A DNA stretch of 9,108 nt from the NCBI GenBank assembly GCA_021844645.1, contig JAKBTA010000055.1, forward strand, positions 1 through 9,108, in the 5' to 3' direction. The position numbers and the translations under genes were made by a program. Below, in pieces: positions 5,703 through 9,108 of this stretch. Positions within the stretch are counted from its first letter, which is position 1. The number at the start of each line of letters is the position of its first letter. This DNA is from Nitrospirota bacterium (lineage in GTDB: Bacteria > Nitrospirota_A > Leptospirillia > Leptospirillales > Leptospirillaceae). The notes under the pieces were generated by a model. The model searched no databases and was not told where the DNA came from. It worked only from the letters and a program-made list of their open reading frames with translations.

Positions 5703-6005
5703 GTGAACAAATCAGAACTGGTCAAAGCGGTCGTTGGATTGTCTGGAACAGATTTTTCAAAGAAGGAAGTGGAGAAGCTCTCTAACAATGTTTTTCTGGC
5801 CATCGAAAATGCCCTGAAAAAAGGCGATAAAGTTACTTTGGTAGGGTTTGGCACCTTTGAAACAATCAAGAGGAGCTCTAGGACAGGAAGAAACCCCCGA
5901 AGCGGTGAAGTCATCAGTATTCCCGCCAAGGTCTTTCCAAAGTTTACACCTGGGCAACGTCTCAGGGATGTTGTCAACGCAGGAAAGAGTCAGGGAAACG
6001 GGTAA
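5703..6005 (+). CDS. hup: Nucleoid protein HU
   Basis: A 100-residue histone-like protein that dimerises, binds and bends DNA with little sequence preference, and helps compact the nucleoid. It begins MNKSELVKAV, a typical HU N-terminus. GFGTFE at 48-53 (HU-like; IHF usually has GFGNF) leads into the DNA-binding arm GRNPRSGE at 62-69, with the intercalating Pro at 65. The C-terminus PGQRLRDVVN is standard, followed by a short GKSQGNG tail. GTG at 5703 is chosen over TTG at 5700 because AAGGA at 5691-5695 lies 7 bases before the GTG but only 4 before the TTG, and the family rarely has an extra residue here. It has its own candidate promoter and a strong terminator, so it is probably transcribed alone. 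Confidence 0.93.
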   Translation: MNKSELVKAVVGLSGTDFSKKEVEKLSNNVFLAIENALKKGDKVTLVGFGTFETIKRSSRTGRNPRSGEVISIPAKVFPKFTPGQRLRDVVNAGKSQGNG

Positions 6006-6028
6006 CTCTTTTTTATTCTGTTGAAATC

Positions 6029-6057
6029 AAGGGGTATGCAACAGATGCATACCCCTT
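6029..6057 (+). terminator. Intrinsic terminator of the HU gene
   Basis: AAGGGGTATGCA (6029-6040) and TGCATACCCCTT (6046-6057) form a perfect 12-bp stem with loop ACAGA. The stem is followed by TCTGGACTTTT, a short T-rich tail. It starts 24 bases after the HU stop codon. Confidence 0.8.
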
Positions 6058-6096
6058 TCTGGACTTTTATCCATCAATCCCCGAAGGAACGAGCAG

Positions 6097-6213
6097 GTGA
6101 ACTTCACGACAGATGAAATGGAGTTCATCCAAGAGGGAATTAATGAAGGTTCTCGATACAAGAAGGACAAACCAATCTATTTGCCTATTTTTTCTAGCTT
6201 TATCTTGTTCTGA
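6097..6213 (+). CDS. Possible 38-residue ORF after HU
   Basis: A GTG start at 6097-6099 follows AAGGA (6084-6088) by 8 bases and gives a product beginning MNFTTDEMEFIQEGINEG and ending SSFILF. The first half is acidic and amphipathic, the middle basic and the end hydrophobic. A competing frame starts at ATG 6143 with GAGGG 5 bases upstream and runs 42 residues to 6271, with a lipobox-like LALSC. Both cannot be main products. Neither matches a family I know, and either could be chance or the remnant of a longer gene. Confidence 0.22.
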   Translation: MNFTTDEMEFIQEGINEGSRYKKDKPIYLPIFSSFILF

Positions 6214-6254
6214 ACAGGAGCAAACTTCATATCAGGTGCACTTTCTTCAGTTCT

Positions 6255-6279
6255 ATACTGATTCACGCTGAATCAGTAT
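6255..6279. repeat. 25-bp inverted repeat, 11-bp arms
   Basis: ATACTGATTCA (6255-6265) and TGAATCAGTAT (6269-6279) are perfect complements around CGC. There is no T-tract, so a terminator is unlikely. AT-rich dyads of this size are typical dimeric-regulator sites. It lies about 150 bases upstream of the propeller gene and roughly 95 upstream of its candidate promoter. Confidence 0.5.
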
Positions 6280-6369
6280 TCAGGCGATTAATCGGTGGAA
6301 AATAAAGTCATTTTTTCGGCTGTATTATTGCGACAGGATCATTGCCACTTTTTCCGTACAGTTTTTTCT

Positions 6370-6378
6370 TGATATTAT
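6370..6378 (+). promoter_or_regulatory. Extended -10 element before the propeller gene
   Basis: TGATATTAT fits an extended -10 (TG-N-TATTAT), preceded by a run of T. TTGCCA at 6342-6347 resembles a -35 box, but its 25-base spacing is too long to pair with it. Transcription would start near 6385, about 43 bases before the ATG. Confidence 0.35.
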
Positions 6379-6427
6379 CTTCGATTGGCGCCTGGCGCGT
6401 GAACGGATTGTTGGTGAGAAGGGTCTT

Positions 6428-8071
6428 ATGAAGACTTATTTGCTGAACCGCCTCGTCAGGAAAAGAAATTGGCAGGCTGTTTTGGCTCTTTTTCTGTTTC
6501 CTCTCTCTTTTTTGTTATTTTCACAGCTTTCCTGGGGGGCTTCCCGGGAACATCTTTTCTATCCCTCCTCTTCCCCCCAATATGCCTCCCAGCTGGATAT
6601 TGAATCCGTTGCGATGGCTTTCTGGGGAAACAACCTTCTTCTTTCCGATACACGCCACGAGGTGATTTTCTTGAATATATCCGGAGAAAGCATGACTGTT
6701 CCCGTTTCCGGCGGAAAGGATCTTGTGAAACAGGAGGTCCTTCCGGGACAGGCTGTCGTGGTCGCCGGAAATGGACATTCGGCTCCGCTTCCCGAAATAC
6801 GGCCTGGAAAAGCCTTTCATTACGGGATCCTTCCCCTGGGAATGGCGGTAGACAAGGATATTGCCTTTATCGCCGATGGAAACGGTACGATTGACGCACT
6901 GAATGTTTCAATGGATCGCCGGCATGTTTATGTGATCCCACCCATCGGCAACACAGGTGCGATCAGGGGCCATGTGACCCGCATGATCCAGAGGACAGGT
7001 CTCAATAACCGTCTTTTAGGCGAGTTTGCACCCCTGACCCTTTCGTCTGGACAGATTTCGGTCATTGCCGGCGGTGGGAACAAAAGGGCAGGGACCAAGC
7101 CGATCGATGCCTTTTCCTGTCGGATTTCTCCTGTTGCGATTGCCAACGATGGAAACAGGATTTATATCGTGGGGCAGACGGGGCGGGTCTATTTCTTAAA
7201 TGAAGCCCGCCATGTTGTGGATATTCCAGTCAAGGAAAACGGGGAAACCCGGTGGGTCCATGTCCCGACAGGAATGATCGTTCTTGTCGCCGGCGGGGGA
7301 ACAAAAAACACGGACGTCGATCTTGTCCCGCTTTCTGCAGTGGAGTCCGAAATTGCTCCAACATCAATAGCGGTCCACCACCATCACATTCTTCTCGGAG
7401 ACTCGGGCGATGGCGTGCTGGAGGTCAATGTGTCAGGGGATCATCAGCAAATTCTCAAGTCCGATTCCCAGACAAGTTCCCATCAACTTGAGCCGGGAGA
7501 AATTGTTTCGGTCACCGGCTCCGGAAACCAGATGGCAGATACGAAGCCCATGGAGGCGAGACTTGTGGGTATCCATCCCAAAAGTCTGGTGGAAAGTGCC
7601 TCCGGTATCTTGTTTCTTGCCGAAATGGATGACGCTTCCGATGCGGGAAAAGTTGAAGTCTTGAATGCAGGCTCCTCTTCCATTTCCATCCCCGAAGGCG
7701 GAGCCCCTCATGGTTTGAGCAACCTTTCCCCTGGGCAGGTCATTGTCCTTGTGGGAAACGGTTCAAAATCACCGGTTCCTGGAATTCATCCCGATATTCC
7801 TACCCATGTGGGGATCGTTCCTGTAACCGTGGCGTTTCATAATGGGCTTCTGGCAATTGCGGACTTGAATGGCAGCATTGATGTGGTGAATATGGGTGGA
7901 ATCAACAGGGAGGTTCATCCCATGGGGCAAGGCAGTTCGGTGATTCTTCCTCGTGGTCGGATCATCTCTCTGATGGGTGCCCGGTCGGGAAATCGTTCCA
8001 AAGGGGATCTGGCACCCGATGTTCCCTCTGGCCAGCAAGAAAGCCTGTTTTCCTTAAGTCCTGTCCGGTGA
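6428..8071 (+). CDS. Exported protein with six degenerate NHL-like propeller blades
   Basis: A 547-residue exported protein that I do not recognise by name. Residues 1-38 form a signal peptide (basic start, hydrophobic core at about 17-33, probable cleavage after SWGA). The rest divides into six repeats of about 60-100 residues, beginning near 57, 134, 233, 309, 382 and 463. Each opens with a strand pattern like (P)xxxAxxxxxIxIADxxGxVxxxN and closes with a VVAGNG-like turn: 111-116, 212-217 (VIAGGG), 286-291 (LVAGGG), 361-366 (SVTGSG), 440-445 (VLVGNG) and 513-517 (SLMGA). This matches the NHL-type repeat plan and implies a six-bladed beta-propeller. No catalytic domain or membrane anchor is seen. 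AAGGG sits 4 bases before the ATG. The role is probably binding in the periplasm or at the surface. The repeat reading is firm; the NHL label is an inference. Confidence 0.75.
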   Translation: MKTYLLNRLVRKRNWQAVLALFLFPLSFLLFSQLSWGASREHLFYPSSSPQYASQLDIESVAMAFWGNNLLLSDTRHEVIFLNISGESMTVPVSGGKDLVKQEVLPGQAVVVAGNGHSAPLPEIRPGKAFHYGILPLGMAVDKDIAFIADGNGTIDALNVSMDRRHVYVIPPIGNTGAIRGHVTRMIQRTGLNNRLLGEFAPLTLSSGQISVIAGGGNKRAGTKPIDAFSCRISPVAIANDGNRIYIVGQTGRVYFLNEARHVVDIPVKENGETRWVHVPTGMIVLVAGGGTKNTDVDLVPLSAVESEIAPTSIAVHHHHILLGDSGDGVLEVNVSGDHQQILKSDSQTSSHQLEPGEIVSVTGSGNQMADTKPMEARLVGIHPKSLVESASGILFLAEMDDASDAGKVEVLNAGSSSISIPEGGAPHGLSNLSPGQVIVLVGNGSKSPVPGIHPDIPTHVGIVPVTVAFHNGLLAIADLNGSIDVVNMGGINREVHPMGQGSSVILPRGRIISLMGARSGNRSKGDLAPDVPSGQQESLFSLSPVR

Positions 8072-8100
8072 GGATACGGTATATATGTTCAGAGTACCCC

Positions 8101-8142
8101 TTCCGGACCGGAGTCAGGCCGAGAACGATGTGCCGTCCGGAA
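8101..8142. repeat. Inverted repeat after the propeller gene
   Basis: TTCCGGAC (8101-8108) and GTCCGGAA (8135-8142) are perfect complements with a 26-base loop. The left arm also begins an 11-base near-palindrome, TCCGGACCGGA (8102-8112). The stem lies 30 bases after the propeller stop codon but has no T-tract on either side. It could be a message-stabilising stem or a factor-dependent terminator. The rest of the 8072-8321 gap shows only an unconvincing 73-codon frame. Confidence 0.35.
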
Positions 8143-8321
8143 AAAGAACGATGAACCCCGCCAGCTCCAGTGGCAGACCGGATAGAACATCCCGGAGAGC
8201 CTCAGATCCAGCCGGTACTGCGACTACCCAAATAAATGAACCCTGTTTCCTATCGGGAATCGGCACACAACTGGATCTATTTTGTTTTTATCATGTATTC
8301 CCTTAATTGGAGAACTTTGAA

Positions 8322-8918
8322 ATGGAATCATCGATTGCTGTTTTGCGAAAAAAAATTATGGCATCCGCACTAAAACTGGTATGCGGAATCCTGTTTTCCA
8401 TGACAGGCACTCTCTCCGGACAATGTTTTGCAGCTGCCATGGATGATGAAAAATATGGTCTGTCAGTAAAAATGGGGAAAGTTTTTGGCGGGGTGGTGGT
8501 CAATATCCAAAAGATGGCCTCACGGGATCAAACAACGTTTCTACTGGACCTCGCTCCCATTGGTCTTTCTGGACAGCCTATTTGCCAGAAAACTGGAGGA
8601 CAAATGGCGGAGGTATTGATGAGCCGGATCTTTAGACGGCAAACAAATCCTGGTGCCTTTGCCATATTCGATGATCGGCGTGAATTCATTCCACCAGCCG
8701 TCAAGGTTGGAGATTGTCTGACGGTCGAGGGTAGAAAGGTCAAATATGTCTTTCAAAAAACGAGTGTGGTTGAAGACAGGATCCTGACCGTCTCAGCTCT
8801 GAAAACCAGTAAGATCCGATTGATCCAGGCATTCTTCATAAAGCTTTGGCCTAAAAAAATCTACCAGAAGTCTCGGGTTCCCAACCACTCTTCCAGTCTT
8901 GTTTCCTTAAGACGGTAA
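8322..8918 (+). CDS. Exported protein, weakly Slp-like
   Basis: A 198-residue exported protein. A basic N-terminus and hydrophobic core at about 15-33 end in a likely signal peptidase I site near CFAAA (35-39). The mature part recalls the Slp outer-membrane lipoprotein family in the order of its features: a GKVFGGVVVNIQ stretch at 52-63 followed by a T-x-L strand (72-76), a Pro after DLA (76-79), then FIPPAVKVGDCLTVEG at 122-137 where Slp proteins have a D-P...G...TV-G pattern. Cys35 lies in LSGQC, which is not a normal lipobox because Gln precedes the Cys, so lipidation is doubtful. The last 35 residues are basic and unlike the family. ATG 8322 is chosen over TTG 8307 because GGAG (8309-8312) sits 9 bases before it and the signal peptide then starts properly. 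The family link is from remembered patterns; the fold could be another small beta domain. Confidence 0.5.
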   Translation: MESSIAVLRKKIMASALKLVCGILFSMTGTLSGQCFAAAMDDEKYGLSVKMGKVFGGVVVNIQKMASRDQTTFLLDLAPIGLSGQPICQKTGGQMAEVLMSRIFRRQTNPGAFAIFDDRREFIPPAVKVGDCLTVEGRKVKYVFQKTSVVEDRILTVSALKTSKIRLIQAFFIKLWPKKIYQKSRVPNHSSSLVSLRR

Positions 8919-8939
8919 ATGCTTCAGGCAACAGCATTT
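8917..8939 (+). terminator. Weak terminator-like hairpin
   Basis: AAATGCT (8917-8923) and AGCATTT (8933-8939) pair perfectly with a 9-base loop. The hairpin begins in the stop codon of the Slp-like gene and is followed by GTTTGCTAACC. The stem is AT-rich and the tail short, so termination would be inefficient. A second stem, TTTGGG (8981-8986) with CCCAAA (9000-9005), has GTTTTAG after it on the minus strand and might stop leftward transcription. Confidence 0.35.
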
Positions 8940-9040
8940 GTTTGCTAACCTCAATCATGTTATCTCATCAAATCTAAAACTTTGGGATTGGGCCTGAACC
9001 CCAAATCGGACGTCCTTCCCATTGGACAGACTTGTTGGGC

Positions 9041-9062
9041 CAATTGGCCGATCGGCCAATTG
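9041..9062. repeat. 22-bp perfect palindrome, probable operator
   Basis: The 11-base half-site CAATTGGCCGA (9041-9051) is followed at once by its exact complement to 9062, with no spacer. A second palindrome, GGCCAATTGGCC (9038-9049), overlaps its left half, so GGCCAATTG occurs twice, starting at 9038 and 9054. There is no T-tract. A site of this symmetry at the end of a gap probably binds a dimeric regulator of a gene beyond the window, or extrudes as a hairpin. Confidence 0.5.
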
Positions 9063-9108
9063 TACCGTTTCTCGCCCGGGTCTATAGATAGGGCTGGTTA
9101 TTTTTCAC

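Larger units (their letters stand above)
6061..6427. other. 367-base gap between HU and the propeller gene
   Basis: This gap has no long ORF. It holds a possible 38-codon ORF with good initiation signals (6097-6213), a 25-bp inverted repeat (6255-6279), an AT-rich stretch with an extended -10 element (6370-6378), and the near-duplicate GGCGCCTGGCGCG just before the next ribosome-binding site. It most likely serves as the control region of the exported propeller protein. Confidence 0.5.

Noticed and set aside
8085..8306. 73-codon ORF between the propeller and the Slp-like gene
   Set aside because: Poor ribosome-binding site spacing, low-complexity Ser/Arg/Pro-rich product, contains the inverted repeat at 8101-8142 and no recognisable pattern.
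1..9108. CRISPR array, tRNA, rRNA or intact insertion sequence
   Set aside because: No regularly spaced repeats, no tRNA-like cloverleaf, no rRNA sequence and no transposase frame were recognised on either strand.

Overview
The window looks like chromosomal DNA of a Gram-negative, outer-membrane-bearing bacterium. It encodes an outer-membrane barrel ending in a C-terminal Phe, several exported proteins, an HU protein and corrinoid enzymes. The moderately GC-rich base composition and the mix of porin, export and cobalamin genes made me think of a Leptospirillum-like member of the Nitrospirota. That is an impression, not something the sequence proves. No rRNA, tRNA, CRISPR array or intact transposase is visible.

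Layout. A MarC-family membrane protein is on the minus strand at 88-705. Diverging from it is a tight three-gene operon, cobJ-cobO-def (900-2817), whose genes overlap by 4 bases and 1 base. It makes a corrin-ring methyltransferase, a corrinoid adenosyltransferase and peptide deformylase. The stretch 2818-3446 has no gene above 60 codons, but it holds hairpins and a convincing 53-codon minus-strand ORF with a strong Shine-Dalgarno. A BBP2/OmpL-like porin follows (3447-4883). Next is a YnfA-family membrane protein gene (5077-5406) that is broken by an in-frame UGA where the family has Trp and probably also lost its start. An HU gene with a GTG start (5703-6005) and a strong terminator comes next, then a 367-base gap with a 25-bp inverted repeat. 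The last part holds two exported proteins: a 547-residue protein that reads as six degenerate NHL-like blades (6428-8071), and a protein weakly resembling the Slp family but lacking a proper lipobox (8322-8918). The window ends with a 22-bp perfect palindrome that is probably a control site of the next gene.

How the genes relate. Only cobJ-cobO-def is clearly an operon. The porin, the propeller and the Slp-like protein all act in the cell envelope but are separated by sizeable gaps and are probably independent units. I did not find a clear multi-gene novel system. The best leads are the damaged ynfA, the unannotated small minus-strand ORF with a matching terminator, the secreted propeller next to the Slp-like protein, and the terminal palindrome.
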